64,000 bases of DNA from Theropithecus gelada (GCF_003255815.1 NC_037674.1:17071615-17135614), one strand, 5' to 3'; counted from the first letter of the stretch, positions 24,666 through 36,580 are shown. Numbers and translations are program-made. The notes: generated by a model not told the origin, from the sequence alone.

Positions 24666-25188
24666 AACCCAATTTTTTATTTCTACTATTTCTTTTATTT
24701 CTCAAGATACATTGATATAGTTCTTAGACTTTTAATGGCTGATTGGGAGGGAGGGGGAAACTAGATGTTTATGTTGCTTTTTGATGAATTAATACACAAT
24801 ATATCTGGATCATACGTATTTGCCTTCAACTGCTCTATCTTTTATTTTGGAAGAATTAGTGGTGAAATCTTTATATTGAAAGTGAGTTTTTCAATTTTAA
24901 AGTTGAAAAATCACCTGGCAACATCAAGACTATACTAAAAACCAGTGAATTGTATATTCTAAAATAGCTGAAATATTATGTTTTATGTTATGTGAATTTA
25001 ATCTCAAACATACAGGAAAATATCAGCTGGCAGTTTGATGGCCCTTTCCTGTTTGTTGCAATTCTTAGTTGTGATGGATGTGTGTTTGCTTTACAGGGTT
25101 GTTAATCATCATGTGGATTTTTAGAGTTTTTTAGTGTTTTTGAGGAATGACTCAGGAAATCTGATGTATTACTTGGATTCCTAACATC
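24666..25188. other. Intron before exon A
   Basis: No repeat recognised; leads into the poly-T and acceptor of exon A. Confidence 0.55.
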
Positions 25189-25211
25189 TTTTTTTTTTTT
25201 TTTTTTTTTTT
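25189..25211. repeat. Poly-T run upstream of exon A acceptor
   Basis: About 22 T followed by ccccctcttt, some 70 bases before the acceptor at 25280. Confidence 0.9.
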
Positions 25212-25280
25212 CCCCCTCTTTGAGTCTTGTTTATGGATCATTTTGTACTTTTAAAATCCCTTTCTCCCCTCTCTCTCCAG

Positions 25281-26229
25281 TCTTATTGCCAGCAATTTTG
25301 AAGATGACTCCCATGTAGCCTCACCATTAGACCAGAATGGAAGCTTCAATGTTGTTATTAAAGAGGAACCTCTAGATGATTACGACTACGAACTTGGTGA
25401 GTGCCCAGAAGGGGTCACTGTGAAACAGGAAGAGACAGATGAAGAGACAGATGTATACTCAAACAGTGATGATGATCCTATACTAGAGAAACAGCTAAAG
25501 AGGCACAATAAAGTTGACAACGCAGAAGCTGACCATCTATCTTCTAAATGGCTTCCAAGCAGCCCATCAGGTGTTGCTAAAGCTAAAATGTTCAAATTAG
25601 ACACTGGAAAGATGCCAGTAGTCTATCTGGAGCCCTGTGCTGTCACTAGAAGCACAGTGAAGATTTCCGAACTCCCTGATAACATGCTTTCCACATCTCG
25701 AAAGGATAAATCTTCTATGTTGGCAGAATTGGAATATTTGCCTACATACATTGAAAATTCCAGTGAGACTGCCTTCTGCTTAGGCAAGGAATCAGAAAAT
25801 GGTCTTAGAAAACATTCATCAGATCTCCGAGTGGTACAAAAATATCCCTTACTGAAAGACTCTCAGTGGAAATATCCTGATATATCTGATAGCATTAACA
25901 CAGAAGGAATACTTGACAGTTCAAAGGGTTCAGTTGGAGACTTACTTTCAGGAAAAGAGGACTTGGGCAGAAAGAGAACAACTATGCTTAAGACTGCAAC
26001 ACCCCCAAAGGTAGTGAATGCTAATCAGAATGCCTCTCCAAATGTCTCTGGAAAAAGAGGAAGGCCACGAAAATTGAAACTCTGTAAGGCAGGACGACCA
26101 CCTAAAAACACAGGAAAGTCTTTAATTTCTACAAAGAATACACCTGTAGGCCCTGGGAGTACTTTTCCAGATGTGAAGCCTGATCTGGAAGATGTGGATG
26201 GTGTTCTCTTTGTTTCCTTTGAATCAAAG
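25281..26229 (+). CDS. MGA: MGA coding exon A (large, SUMO motifs and AT-hook-like motif)
   Basis: Internal exon of 949 bases: one base finishes a codon from the exon before the window, then 316 codons from 25282, ending in phase 0. The acceptor is a good pyrimidine tract ending ctctccag and the donor is AAAG/gtaaga. The protein segment lies downstream of the T-box in the family. It opens with an acidic stretch containing VIKEEP (25354-25371) and VKQEE (25420-25434), both matching the sumoylation consensus, followed by ETDEETD and a DDD run. Near the end lies a basic patch with KRGRPRK (26053-26073) and AGRPPK (26089-26106), which resembles an AT-hook pair. The rest looks disordered and Ser/Lys-rich. 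Identity as MGA is clear from the sequence; the roles of the motifs are inferred. Confidence 0.96.
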
Positions 26230-26600
26230 GTAAGATTGTAATTTTCAGGATTCTTTTAAAGGCTAATTAGTTGCACTTGAATTGTATACTGGCTTGTAAC
26301 TAACTCGATTTGGAATCTAGTTTTGTGACATCTATTTGTGAGGGTGTATGGGTGGGTGGAGTTGGGAGGGAAGTGTCTCCAAAATGTTTGGTTTAGTTAA
26401 TAAGAATAACTTAAGATACTTCATTTGAATAGACTTAAAAAATTATATCTTAGATTTCAGTTCATGATTTTTGCATAGCTGTGTTTAAAAAAAATCTTCG
26501 GGTCTTACTGGAATTATCATCATTATGGATTTTGGAAAGGCCTAAAAATACATGAAATATTTACTAGCTCTTTGGCGACACTCCATTTCTTTTACCTCCT
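26230..26600. other. Intron after exon A
   Basis: Unique-looking sequence; nothing recognised. Confidence 0.55.
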
Positions 26601-26605
26601 GGTTT

Positions 26606-26909
26606 TCTTTTCTTTTTTTTTTTTTTGAGACAGAGTTCTCGCTCTGTTGCCCAGGCTGGAGTTCAGTGGCGCGATCTCAGCTCACTGCAATCTCTGTCTC
26701 CCGGGTCAAGCCGTCCTCGTGCCCCAGCCTCATGAGTAGCTGGGATTACAGGCGTGTGCCACCACACCCAGCTAGTTTTTGTAATTTTGGTAGAGACGGG
26801 GTTTTGCCATGTTGGCCAGCTGGTTTCGAACTTCTGACCTCCAACAATCTGCCTGCTTCAGCCTCCCCAAAGTGCTGGGATTACATGCATGGGCCACTGC
26901 TCCCGTCCC
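26606..26909 (-). mobile_element. Alu
   Basis: Antisense Alu ending ccactgctcccgtcccc. Confidence 0.9.
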
Positions 26910-27061
26910 CGGTTTTCAATAGTAGTAGTAGAGTACCATTGGAGAACCAAATATTAATAGTCATCTTAACTCTGCTGTCTTACACATTGACAGTCTCTCT
27001 ATTCCACTCTGACTCTTCAACCAGATTATTTTTCTTTGAAATTTTTATAGAAGCCTAGTCT

Positions 27062-27074
27062 TTCTTTTTTTCTT

Positions 27075-27107
<33 letters not shown>

Positions 27108-27391
27108 AGATGGAGTCTCGGTCTGTTGCTCAGGCTGGAGTGCAGTAGTGCAATCTCGGCTCACTGCAAGCTCCCCCTCCTGTGTTCACACCATTCTCCT
27201 GCCTCATCCTCCCGAGTAGCTGGGACTGCAGGTGCTCACTACCACACCCGGCTAATTTTTTTTTGTATTTTTAGTAGAGACAGGGTTTCACTGTGTTAGC
27301 CAGGATAGTCTCGATCTCCTGCCTCGTGATCCTTTTGCCTCGGCCTCCCAAAGTGTGCTGGGATTGCGGGCGTGAGCCACCGTGCCTGGCC
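27062..27391 (-). mobile_element. Alu (AluY/S-like) with TTTTC tail
   Basis: Tail of tttcttttctttt, body ending caccgtgcctggcc. Confidence 0.92.
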
Positions 27392-27686
27392 TTTTTTTTT
27401 TTTTTTTTTTTGATACGGAGTCTTGCTCTGTCGCCAGGCTGGAGTACAGTGGCACAATCTCAGCTCACTGCAGCCTCTCTCCCAGGTTCAAGCAGTTCCC
27501 CTGCCTCAGCCTCCCAAGTAGCTGGGACTACAAGTGTGCGTCACCACACCCAGCTAATTTTTTTATTTTAGTAGAGGCAGGGTTTCACCATGTGGACAGG
27601 ATGGTCTCAGTCTCCTGACCTTGTGATCCACCCGCCTCAGCCTCCCAAAGTGCTGGGATTGTAGGTGTGAGCCACCCTGCCAGGCT
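27392..27686 (-). mobile_element. Alu joined head-to-tail to the preceding Alu
   Basis: Its T-tail begins exactly where the previous Alu ends. gtctttctt at 27058 and 27687 flanks the pair, so one element inserted into the other's tail. Confidence 0.9.
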
Positions 27687-28051
27687 GTCTTTCTTAATTG
27701 ACTACACAGATGTTAGATATTTAATCCCTTCTAGCTGTTCTTTTCCTCCCTTGTTAGCTGAGTAAGCTATCTGAATATAGGCAATGAGAAATGAACATGC
27801 AAATTATATACTTTGAGGTCAGTTAGCTCAGTATGATATCACATTCACATTTTTTTACTTTCCCCTTTCCCCCTTGTGATTATTAAAGTAATATTAATGT
27901 AGAACACTTAGAAAATATCAAAAAGTGTGAAAAATTTGCTCCTGTTCCTCCAATTTTAATGTAACTGTAGGCATGGACATATTTTCCTTCTGGTCTTCAA
28001 TTTTTTTAAATCCAGTTTTACATTTAATTTTTCAGAAGCAATATGAACTAT

Positions 28052-28075
28052 CTTTTTTTTTTTTTTTTTTTTTTT
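28052..28075. repeat. Poly-T run forming the pyrimidine tract of exon B acceptor
   Basis: About 24 uninterrupted T ending nine bases before the acceptor AG at 28083-28084. Confidence 0.9.
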
Positions 28076-28084
28076 GATGTATAG

Positions 28085-28163
28085 GAAGCTCTAGACATTC
28101 ATGCAGTTGATGGGACAACAGAAGAATCTTCTAGTCTTCAGGCATCAACCACAAATGACTCAG
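28085..28163 (+). CDS. MGA: MGA coding exon B (79 bases)
   Basis: Small exon starting in phase 0 with EALDIHAVDGTTEESSSLQ and ending one base into a codon (phase 1). The acceptor is tgtatag directly behind a run of about 24 T (28052-28075); the donor is TCAG/gtatta. Only 118 bases of intron separate it from exon C, so the two are probably recognised together. Its length is not a multiple of three, so skipping it alone would shift the frame. The segment is acidic and serine-rich with no recognisable fold. Confidence 0.94.
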
Positions 28164-28281
28164 GTATTATAAAATAGTATAAAATGAGTTATATTTGTGG
28201 TTTGGGCTCCAGTAATGAAACATTCAACATTCGTTTGTAGTGTACAGTAGCTTATTTTATTACTATTTATTTTGGGAGTAG

Positions 28282-28377
28282 GTTACAGAGCAAGAATTTC
28301 CCAGTTGGAAAAGGAGTTGATAGAAGATTTGAAGTCTTTGCGGCACAAGCAGGTGATACATCCTGGTCTTCAAGAAG
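28282..28377 (+). CDS. MGA: MGA coding exon C (96 bases, heptad-like helix)
   Basis: Exon in phase 1-1 (96 bases, divisible by three) with acceptor ggagtag and donor AAG/gtaata. It encodes a short charged amphipathic stretch, ISQLEKELIEDLKSLRHKQ, in which I, L, L, I, L and L fall at helix-repeat spacing. This could be a small coiled-coil or docking helix inside an otherwise disordered region. The polypyrimidine tract before the exon is weak, and the 8.2 kb intron that follows is one of the longest in the window. Because the exon is symmetric, it could be skipped without a frameshift. Confidence 0.94.
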
Positions 28378-28392
28378 GTAATAGACTGGCAA

Positions 28393-28503
28393 CTTTTTTT
28401 TTGGTTTTCTTTTTTCTTTCTTCCCTGTTTCTCCTCTTTTTCCTCTCTCCTCTTCTTTTTGTTTTTTTCCTCTTTCTCTCTATCCTTGATTTCATTTCTT
28501 TCA
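28393..28503. repeat. Pyrimidine-rich stretch
   Basis: About 110 bases of mostly C/T just after exon C donor. Confidence 0.8.
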
Positions 28504-28724
28504 GCACCTCTTTCAGTTTGCATATTTTTCTCTTCTCTGTCTCCATAATTCTTCCCTTTAGTTTAAAAACCATGTCTAGGTCTTTTTTATCCTATTATCT
28601 TATGTAAGAAAAAAATGTGTCATGGTGAAGCAAGTGATATTTTCTTTGTTCATTCTTACAACCTGGTATTCTCCTCCCGCATTTCTCATCTTAGTTTGGT
28701 TACTTTTGTTTATGTGGTTGTTTG

Positions 28725-28977
28725 TTTATTTGAGAGGGAGTCTCACTCTGTTGCCCAGGCAGCTGGAGTGCAGTGGTGCTATCTTGGCTCACTTCAAGCT
28801 CCGCCTCCTGGGTTCACACCATTCTCCTGCCTCAGCCTCCCGAGTAGCTGGGACCATAGGCGCCCGCCACCGCGCCTGGCTAATTTTTTTGTATTTTTAG
28901 TAGAGACAGGGTTTCACCATGTTAGCCAGGATGGTCTCCATCTCCTGACCTTGTGATCCACCCGCCTCAGTCTCCCA
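28725..28977 (-). mobile_element. AluY-like, 5' truncated
   Basis: Antisense Alu stopping at tcagtctcccaatta. Confidence 0.9.
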
Positions 28978-29145
28978 ATTACGTGCTTGTTTTTATAATT
29001 TTGGAGGAAGGGTCTTCCTTGTCCTTTAGTAATATATTTAGGTGTATAAATAGAAGAATACTTTTCTCTCTCATGTTTTGGCTGCAAACATCTATTTTAT
29101 ATATTCGATGTACCAGTGGGAAGTTAATTTAAAATTTTCATTATC

Positions 29146-29519
29146 TTTTTTTTTTTTTTTTTTTTTAAATTTTAAGTTCTGGGATACATGTGCAGAATGT
29201 GCAGGTTACATAGTTATACATGTGCTATGGTGGTTTGCTGTACCTATCAACCTGTTATCTAGGTTTTAAGCCCCACATGCATTAGGTATTTGTCCTAATG
29301 CTCTCCCTCCCCTTGCCTCCCACCCCCCGACAGGCTCTGGTGTGTGATATTCCCCTGCTTGCATCCATGTGTTCTCATTGTTCATCTCCCACTTATGAGT
29401 GAAAACATGCAGTGTTTAGTTTTCTGTTCCTATGTTAGTTTGCTGAGAATGATGGCGTCCAGCTTCATCCATGTCCCTGCAAAGGACATGAACTCATTCT
29501 TTTTTATGGCTGCAGTTTT
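29146..29519 (-). mobile_element. Primate-age L1, 5'-truncated 3' end
   Basis: Poly-T, then aagttctgggatacatgtgc to caaaggacatgaactcattc and tttttatggctgcag. ttttcattat flanks both ends (near 29136 and 29516). Confidence 0.9.
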
Positions 29520-29539
29520 CATTATTATCTTTATTGTAA

Positions 29540-30940
29540 TGCGTTATCTTGGCCTTGATTATGTTGCTTAATCTTTAAAAAAACATATCTACTATGGTTA
29601 TTAACATCATGATCACTACTGATTTTCCTGTTTTGGGATGTAATGAAAAATTTTAGGCTGTGCCCCAATTTTTAGTTTCTTACAAATATCTTTGATTTTA
29701 GATACACATCTTGGAGTAGTTTTTTGAGTTTTTGACTCTTAACAATTTTCAGAAGGGTGTCTAGACTATTTACACTAATTAGTAGTTTATTTACCTGAGA
29801 ATCTAAACATTACAAGTTATCAAACAAAAGATTTATATGCTGGTCATTCAGTTTCTAAATCGAATGGTAATACTTGAAGAATTTTTGCTTTAACGGAAGG
29901 CAGCTTGTGTGACAGTGCGATCTTAAAGTGTGCAGATCCCAGTCTCAATCAATCAATATGGGCTGATTGCTGTGGATTGTAATGGACAGTCACATCATAG
30001 CAATCTTGCAGATAACGTTTGCTGCTGTTTATTGTCAGCTTTAACGTCTACTATTTTATTTAAATAATATTCTCTTATTTCTCCCTATCTTTTTTCTCCC
30101 CTTCCTTCATTTCTTCCTATCTTTAACTTAACCTGCCTTCTCCCTTTCCCACTTCCTTTTTTTTTGTTATTTTCTTGATAATATAAAAATATTATGACAT
30201 TTATATTGTGTTCTTTTAACTTAATCCCCACATTTAAAAAACCTTAGTTCTAGAGTTAAATATATTCAGTGCTTGCAGCTGGTCCTTTTGCTCTGGTTTA
30301 TTTGCCTAGTATTTGCTGGTTGGCAAAGCTTTGACTGTTTTTCTTTCTTTTATAGACAACTTAGTCAAATTTGTAATCTTTTCCTTAATGGAATGGGGTG
30401 TTCAAAGGCCAATGTTTATGGAGACTGACTAGGTACCATATATAGTGAAATTAGCCTGAATTTGGGGGATAGAGTTGGACTCTGGTGAGGTAGAGTACAG
30501 GCACTTCTTCGAAAGGGACAACTGCATCAGTGGATTCTTGTCATATGGAAAAATGGGCCCAAAATTCTCAGGTCTTCCTATAGTTCAGTAGAAGCTGGAG
30601 TGGCTATGTGATGTCTCTGAAGTGGTGGCCGCTAATAGTTTTTTGGGCACCTAACTCAAAACTTTAAAAACACAGCCAAACGAAACATATCTGTGAGCTA
30701 TTATTTTTCACCTTCTTTATAGATTCTGCATTTGGTGCAATTTTGTATTTAATCCTAAGGTTGTTAAAATTTATTCAACTACATGCTGACATAGTTTTGT
30801 TTTTTAAAAAATAATTAAATCTGTAATTTCTCTGGTACTTAATTTTCAGTGTGTGAGGTGGAGTCCTGTTTTGGATTTTTTTTATTCCTCTATTTTATTT
30901 TGGCATATTTTTCTCCCCAACCTTGACTTCCTTTAAAAAG
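29540..30940. other. Unique-looking intron
   Basis: About 1.4 kb with no recognised repeat or exon. Confidence 0.55.
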
Positions 30941-30948
30941 CCATACTT

Positions 30949-31242
30949 GGGCCAGGCTCGGTGGCTTGGGCCTGTAATTCCAGCACTTTGAGAGGCTAAG
31001 GTGGGTGGATCACTTGAGGTCAGGAGTTCGAGACTAGCCTGGCCATCCTGTCTCTACGAAAAATACAAAAAATTAGCTGGGTGTGGTGGTGAGCGCCTGC
31101 AATCCCAGCTACTCAGGAGGTTGAGGCAGGAGAATAGCTTGAATCCAGGAGGTGGAGGTTGTAGTGAGCTGAGATCCTGCCACTGCACTCCAGCCTGGGT
31201 GACACAGGGAGACATTGTCTAAAAAAAAAAAAAAAAAAAAAA
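30949..31242 (+). mobile_element. Alu
   Basis: Sense Alu; aaaaagccatactt before and aaaaagccagactt after. Confidence 0.93.
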
Positions 31243-31769
31243 GCCAGACTTAAACAGTTTCTAAAGAATAAGTTAATTTGGCCAAATATTTGTAGTAACT
31301 GGGTGATGCCAATCCCAGGGCTCTGAAGATAAAGTATTCTAGGTTCATCTCTAAAATTTGATTCTTGAAATAATTTGTTAAATTTCAACTTAATGTCATA
31401 TTTCTTTACCCTGCTATTAACTATAATTTCATTATTTAGAAAATAGCACTTAAACTTCTTTTGAGCTGAAAACCCTTGAAAAACTAGAAAATCTTTTTGA
31501 GTTTGCTTTAAAATTGGGAAAGCAGTGTTGATTAAGCCTGGGAAAATGTTTTTATTGTTGTCGGTAGTTTTACTTAAAAATAAAATAAGGTTCTTAATTT
31601 TTCTTTCCATGGTACTATATTTTTGTTTGCTATACTAAATTTACTATATCTACGTTGGTCTGCTTTTTAAGTCTGTTAGCTTATCTGAAATTATCATCTG
31701 TCTTTGCATTTTAAAAGTGTGTTCAAAGCATTTCTCCTTCATTGCTACCAAGTCAATTATTGTCAGTTT

Positions 31770-32472
31770 TTAAAACTTTATATTTTAGAAGAGTTTTAGA
31801 TTTATAGAAAAATTAAGAACACAGTGCAGAGAATTCCGGTTTTTTTTCTTTTTACTTATTCCTAATTCTCTCAGTATCCAGAATTTCTCCTATTAATATC
31901 TAACATTAGATTGGTACATTTGTTACAGTTAGTGAACCAGTACGGATATATTGTTATTTAAAGTTCATAGTTTATTGAGATTTCTTTAGTTTTTACCCAA
32001 TGTCCTTTTTTTTTTTTGCATCTAAGATCCCATTCAGGATACCACAGTACTTTTAGTAGTGATGTCTCCTTAGGATCTTCCTGGTTATGACAGTTTCTCA
32101 GATTTTGTGTTTAATGACCTTGACAGTTTTGAAGAGTCAGGTATTTTTATAGATGTCCCTCAGTTGAGACTTATCCTGTCATATCAAGAGTACATACATT
32201 AAGCATGATTTATCACTATTGATGTTACCTTGATCACCTGGCTGAGATATTGTCAGTTTATTCACTGTGAAGTTACTCCCGACTCCCTGCCCTCCGTTTC
32301 TCTCCATACTGTACTCTTTGGAAGGAAGTCATTATGCTTAGCTCACACTTAATGTGCAAGAAGTTACATTGTACCTCCTTGAGTGTAGCCTATCTATGTA
32401 AGTTATTTGGAGTTATTTTTCACCGGAGATTTATCTAGTCTTCTTTTTAAAAAATTCCCTTAGGTGAATCTC
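31770..32472 (-). mobile_element. Old L1 (L1ME-type) 3' end
   Basis: ttagatttatagaaaaatta, ggataccacagtacttttag and ctttggaaggaagtcatta in the antisense order of old L1 tails. Confidence 0.75.
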
Positions 32473-32664
32473 CAGCTCTACTAAAACAAAATTAGCTGGG
32501 TTTGGTGGCATGTGCCTGTAATCCCAGTTACTTGGGGGGCTGAGACAGGAGAATTGCTTGAAACTGGGAGACGGAGGTTGCAGTGAGTAGAGATTCTGCC
32601 ACTGTACTCCAGCCTGGGCAACAGAGTGAGAAACTCTGTCTCGGAAAAAAAAAAAAAAAAAGAA
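32473..32664 (+). mobile_element. Alu, 5' truncated
   Basis: Starts at ctctactaaaacaaaatta and ends in an A-tail. Confidence 0.9.
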
Positions 32665-32721
32665 AGAAATTCACTCATCAGTATGGACTCTTGTCAGTTT
32701 TAATGTTTTGTTTCGATGTTT

Positions 32722-33027
32722 GTTTTTTGTTTTTGAGACAGGGTCTCACTTTGTCACCCAACCTAGGCTGTAGTGCAGTGGCGTGAACATGGCTCACTGC
32801 AGCCTCGACCTCCTGAGGCCCAGTGATCCCATGTCAGCCTCCCAAGTAGCAGGGACTACAAGCACATGCCACCACACCTGGCTAATTTTTTTTTGTATTT
32901 TTTTTTCTGTAGAGATGGGGTTTTGCCATGTTGCCCAGGCTGGTCTCGAACTTTTGAGCTCAGGAAATTTGCCCACCTTGGCCTCCTGAAGTGCTGGGAT
33001 TATAGGCATGAGCCATATGTCTGGCCG
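32722..33027 (-). mobile_element. Alu (AluJ-like)
   Basis: Flanked by ttttaatgtt at about 32699 and 33029. Confidence 0.9.
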
Positions 33028-33126
33028 ATTTTAATGTTAATTTCATTTATGAGTAATAATATTTCAATAACTCCCTCTTCCTTTTTTAGTTATTTAATAA
33101 AAATGCTTTATTTTTCCTTAAAAATT

Positions 33127-33245
33127 TTTTTTTTTTTTTTGTAGATAGTGTCTCCCAGTTTTGCCCAGTCTTGTCTCAAACTCCTGGCTTCAGCCCATCC
33201 TCCCAAGTAGCTGGAATTACAAGTGTGAGCCATGGTGCCTGCAGT
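33127..33245 (-). mobile_element. Alu right-monomer fragment
   Basis: Short diverged antisense monomer ending gccatggtgcctg. Confidence 0.7.
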
Positions 33246-33290
33246 AAAAAAAAAAAAAAATTCTGAATGTTGTATTAAATTAGTGTTTAG

Positions 33291-33590
33291 TGGCCAGGCG
33301 CGGTGGCTCACAACTGTAATCCCAGCACCTTGGGAGGCAGAGGTGGGCGGATCACAAGGTCAGGAGATCGAGACCATCTTGGCTAACACAGTGAAACCCT
33401 GTCTGTACTAAAAATAAAAAAAATTAGCCGAGCGTGGTGGCATGTGCCTGTAGTCCCAGCTGCTGGGGAAACTGAGGCAGGAGACTGGCATGAACCCGGG
33501 AGGTGGAGTTTGCAGTGATCCGAGATCGCGCTACTGCACTCCAGCGTGGGCAACAGCGCGAGACTCCGTCTCAAAAAAAAACAAAAATAA
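33291..33590 (+). mobile_element. AluY-like
   Basis: ggccaggcgcggtggctcac to an A-rich tail; attagtg on both sides. Confidence 0.93.
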
Positions 33591-33599
33591 AAAATTAGT

Positions 33600-34085
33600 G
33601 ATTAGATGGAGTTTTCCTTATAATATATGCTTTTCTATTCTATGTTTACTGCTTATATAGGTGTTTATAGAACTATAAACATCTTGAGTGTTTGTATTTC
33701 AGTGGGTTTAGGTAGCAGTAGGCATTTTCGGCCGTATCTTATCGTAGGTGAATCTGCCTTTGCTTGAATCTAAAAGTTATCTCTTTTCAGCTTTATCTCT
33801 ATGAGTCTTTTTTGTAACGACAGTATAACAAATTTTTAAGAAGTAGCTTCTGATATGGTGAAATGAAGGAAAACTGTTTAGAAGTGTAGTTTAAACTGAC
33901 ATATGTAGACAGGATTTTAGGTTCTAAGTAGGCTCTGGTTGAATAAAAGTATAAAAAGATAGTAGGGTTTTCACAGTATGCTTTCTATGAATTATTCAGC
34001 TATATTATTTTCTGCAAGCTAAAGTTTTTATGCCCATTTCATATGAAATCAACTGAGTCTAGGTCTCAGGTGTCTTACTTGGGGA
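33600..34085. other. Unique-looking intron
   Basis: Nothing recognised. Confidence 0.55.
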
Positions 34086-34097
34086 AGGATTTTCTTA

Positions 34098-34171
34098 CAT
34101 GACCTCAGGTGATCCACCCACCTCAACCTCCCAAAGTGCTGGGATTACAGGTGTAAGCTACCATTCCCGGC
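34098..34171 (-). mobile_element. Alu head fragment
   Basis: tgacctcaggtgatccaccc to ccattcccggcc only. Confidence 0.8.
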
Positions 34172-34275
34172 CTCAGATTTCTTTTTGTTTACCTCTCTTA
34201 GGGACTTATTTACCCTATGCTAACTACTAAAAATCAATTGGGAAAACAACACTAAAGCTTCTTGAGGTCTTTTTG

Positions 34276-34570
34276 TTTGTTTGTTTCAACACAGGATTTT
34301 GCTTTTTTGCCTAGGTTGGAGTGCAGTGGCATGATCATGGCTCTCAGTACTCTCAACCTCCTGGGTTCAAGCAGTCCTCCCACCTCAGTCTTCTGAGTAG
34401 CTGGGATCACAGGCATGTGCCATTACACCCAGCTAATTTTTAAATTATTTTGTAGAAGTGGGGTCTCACCCTGTTGCCCAGACTAGTCTTGAACTTCTGG
34501 GCTCAAGCAGTCCTTCTGCTTTGGCCTCCCAAAGTATAGGGATTACAGATGTGAGCGGACACACCAGGCC
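34276..34570 (-). mobile_element. Alu (AluJ-like)
   Basis: gtttgtttgtttc tail, then a diverged body ending acaccaggcc. Confidence 0.88.
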
Positions 34571-34831
34571 TGAAAAATGTGTTTTATCTTTCTGAGACCA
34601 TCTGTTTTACAGAGAAAGTACAGTAGATTCTCAAAGCATACGACTGAGTGTGGTGGATTGGTGTTCATTTTACTGTTGAGAAAATGTAGTAAAGACAAGA
34701 TTAAAAACCATTGTTTTGACTCATTATCCTATATTTCCCATAGTTGATTGGGAACATGGGGAAAGAATGTTGTTTTATTTGATTGATGTTTTAATCATAC
34801 TGTGTGATTAAATACAATAAATATGTAATAT

Positions 34832-35131
34832 AGGCAGGGTGCGGTGGCTCACACCTGTAATCCCAAACTTTGGGAGGCTGAGGCGTGCAGATCATGAGGT
34901 CAGGAGTTCGAGACCAGCCTGACCAACGTGGTAAAACCCCATCTCTACTAAAAATACAAAAATTAGCTGGGCCCGGTGGCGTACGCCTATAATCCCAGCT
35001 ACTCAGGAGGCTGAGGCAGGAGAATCGCTTGAACTTGGGAGGCGGAGGTTGCAGTGAGCCAAGATGGCACCATTGCACTCCAGTCTGGGCAACAGAGCGA
35101 GACTCCGTCTCAAAAAGAAAAAAAAAAAAAA
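34832..35131 (+). mobile_element. Alu
   Basis: Sense Alu, A-tail followed by taatacaataaa resembling the left flank. Confidence 0.93.
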
Positions 35132-35190
35132 GTAATACAATAAAGATATGTTAGAGAATTGGAATTGCAAACTAAAACAAAATAGCTGTC

Positions 35191-35286
35191 TTTTTTTTTT
35201 TTTTTTTTTTTTTTAAGAGATGTGGTCTTCTCACCTCAGCTTTCCAAGTAGTTGGGACTACAGGTGCACGCCACAGTGCCTGGCTT
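35191..35286 (-). mobile_element. Alu fragment
   Basis: Long T-run, then a short piece ending gtgcctggct. Confidence 0.78.
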
Positions 35287-35445
35287 GCCATCTTTTGTTC
35301 AGATAGATTTTATGTATAGGGTACATGGGGTTCATAACCCACCTAATGTCTTTAACTGTTAGAGAAACAGCACTATGTGAGCTTTTTAATGGAAACTTAT
35401 ACCTGTGACTTTTAATGGCTTTACTGTGATACTTAACACTTAGCT

Positions 35446-35730
35446 TTTTTTTTTTTTTTAAAGATAGAGTCTTACTCTGTCTCCCAGGCTGGAGTAAAGT
35501 GGCATGATCTCAGTTCACTTGAACCTCCCAGGTTCAAGTGATTCTCTTGCCTCAGCCTCCTGAGTAGCTACAGGCACATACCACCACACCTGGCCAGTTT
35601 TTGTACTTTTAGTAGAGGTGGGGTTTCACCATGTTGGCCAGGCTGGTCTCAAACTCCTGACCTCAAGTGATCCGTCTGCCTTGGCCTCCCAAAGCGCTGG
35701 GATTACAAGTGTGAGCCACCAGGCCTGGCC
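35446..35730 (-). mobile_element. Alu
   Basis: Antisense Alu with two small deletions, ending aggcctggcc. Confidence 0.92.
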
Positions 35731-36004
35731 AATAATTAACGCTTCACTTTGAACTTCTTTTGCCTTCAGTTTATTAAAATTTAAGTTGAATACCTTCCCA
35801 AAAGATTGCCTTTTAACCTATAAATAAGGAAGTCATAATGTTTTTAGGCTTGATTAACCATAAATGTCATTAATAAGAACTAGAGAACCAGTAGCCATAA
35901 TCAGGCCAGCAGCTTAGTCTATGGTAAGTTCATAATAGAGGCCTTAGACAATCTCTGGACCACAAAGAGTTAAAGCACAAACGATCTGAATTTTGCCATT
36001 TTTT

Positions 36005-36432
36005 AATTAGTTACCTTGCTTAATAGATTATCACAAACTTAGCAACTTAAAACCATATATTTACTGTATCACAGTTTCTATGTGTCAGCAGTCTGGGCAT
36101 AGCTTGGTTGGGTTCTCTGCTTAGGTTCTTACAAGGCTACAGTCAAAATATTGGCCAGGCCTGGTTTCTCAAAGACTTGGTTGGAGAGGGATCTGCTTCC
36201 AGTTTCCCTCAGCTCATTGGCAAAATTTATTTCATTGCAGCTCCAGCAAGATGGATAACTTGTGTTATCACATGCACATTATCATGCATGGCACATCTCC
36301 CTTACCACATTTTATTGATTAGAAACAAATTAAGGCCCTGCCTACCACACTCAGCAGAGTGAGGGGGATTATACAAATGTGTGATACCAGATGACATGGA
36401 TCATGGGGCCACCTTAAAGTGAATCTGCTACA
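36005..36432 (-). mobile_element. Probable old MaLR-type LTR
   Basis: tcacaaacttagcaacttaa, ctgggcatagcttggttggg and gggccaccttaaagtgaat match the antisense order of an old LTR family; subfamily unsure. Confidence 0.5.
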
Positions 36433-36580
36433 GTTTGTTTCATTGTTTTTGTTCTTTACTATCTCCTTTCTCTCTCGACCTTACCCCCCACCATCTCTCA
36501 GGCCCAAGTTAAAAAAAAAGAAGGGAGATAATATGATTTGTGATTGATCTATGGAAATAAGATTTCCTTTTTTCTTGTAG

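Noticed and set aside
26230..26241. Reading exon A on past 26229 to the stop at 26241
   Set aside because: The sequence after 26229 is a strong donor (gtaaga) and the next exon continues the MGA protein in phase.
26552..27058. Open frame of 168 codons downstream of exon A
   Set aside because: Its core is antisense Alu sequence, and exon A already ends at a strong donor at 26229.
31113..31610. Minus-strand open frame of 165 codons
   Set aside because: It runs from unique intron into the sense Alu read backwards; no family similarity recognised and no splice context.
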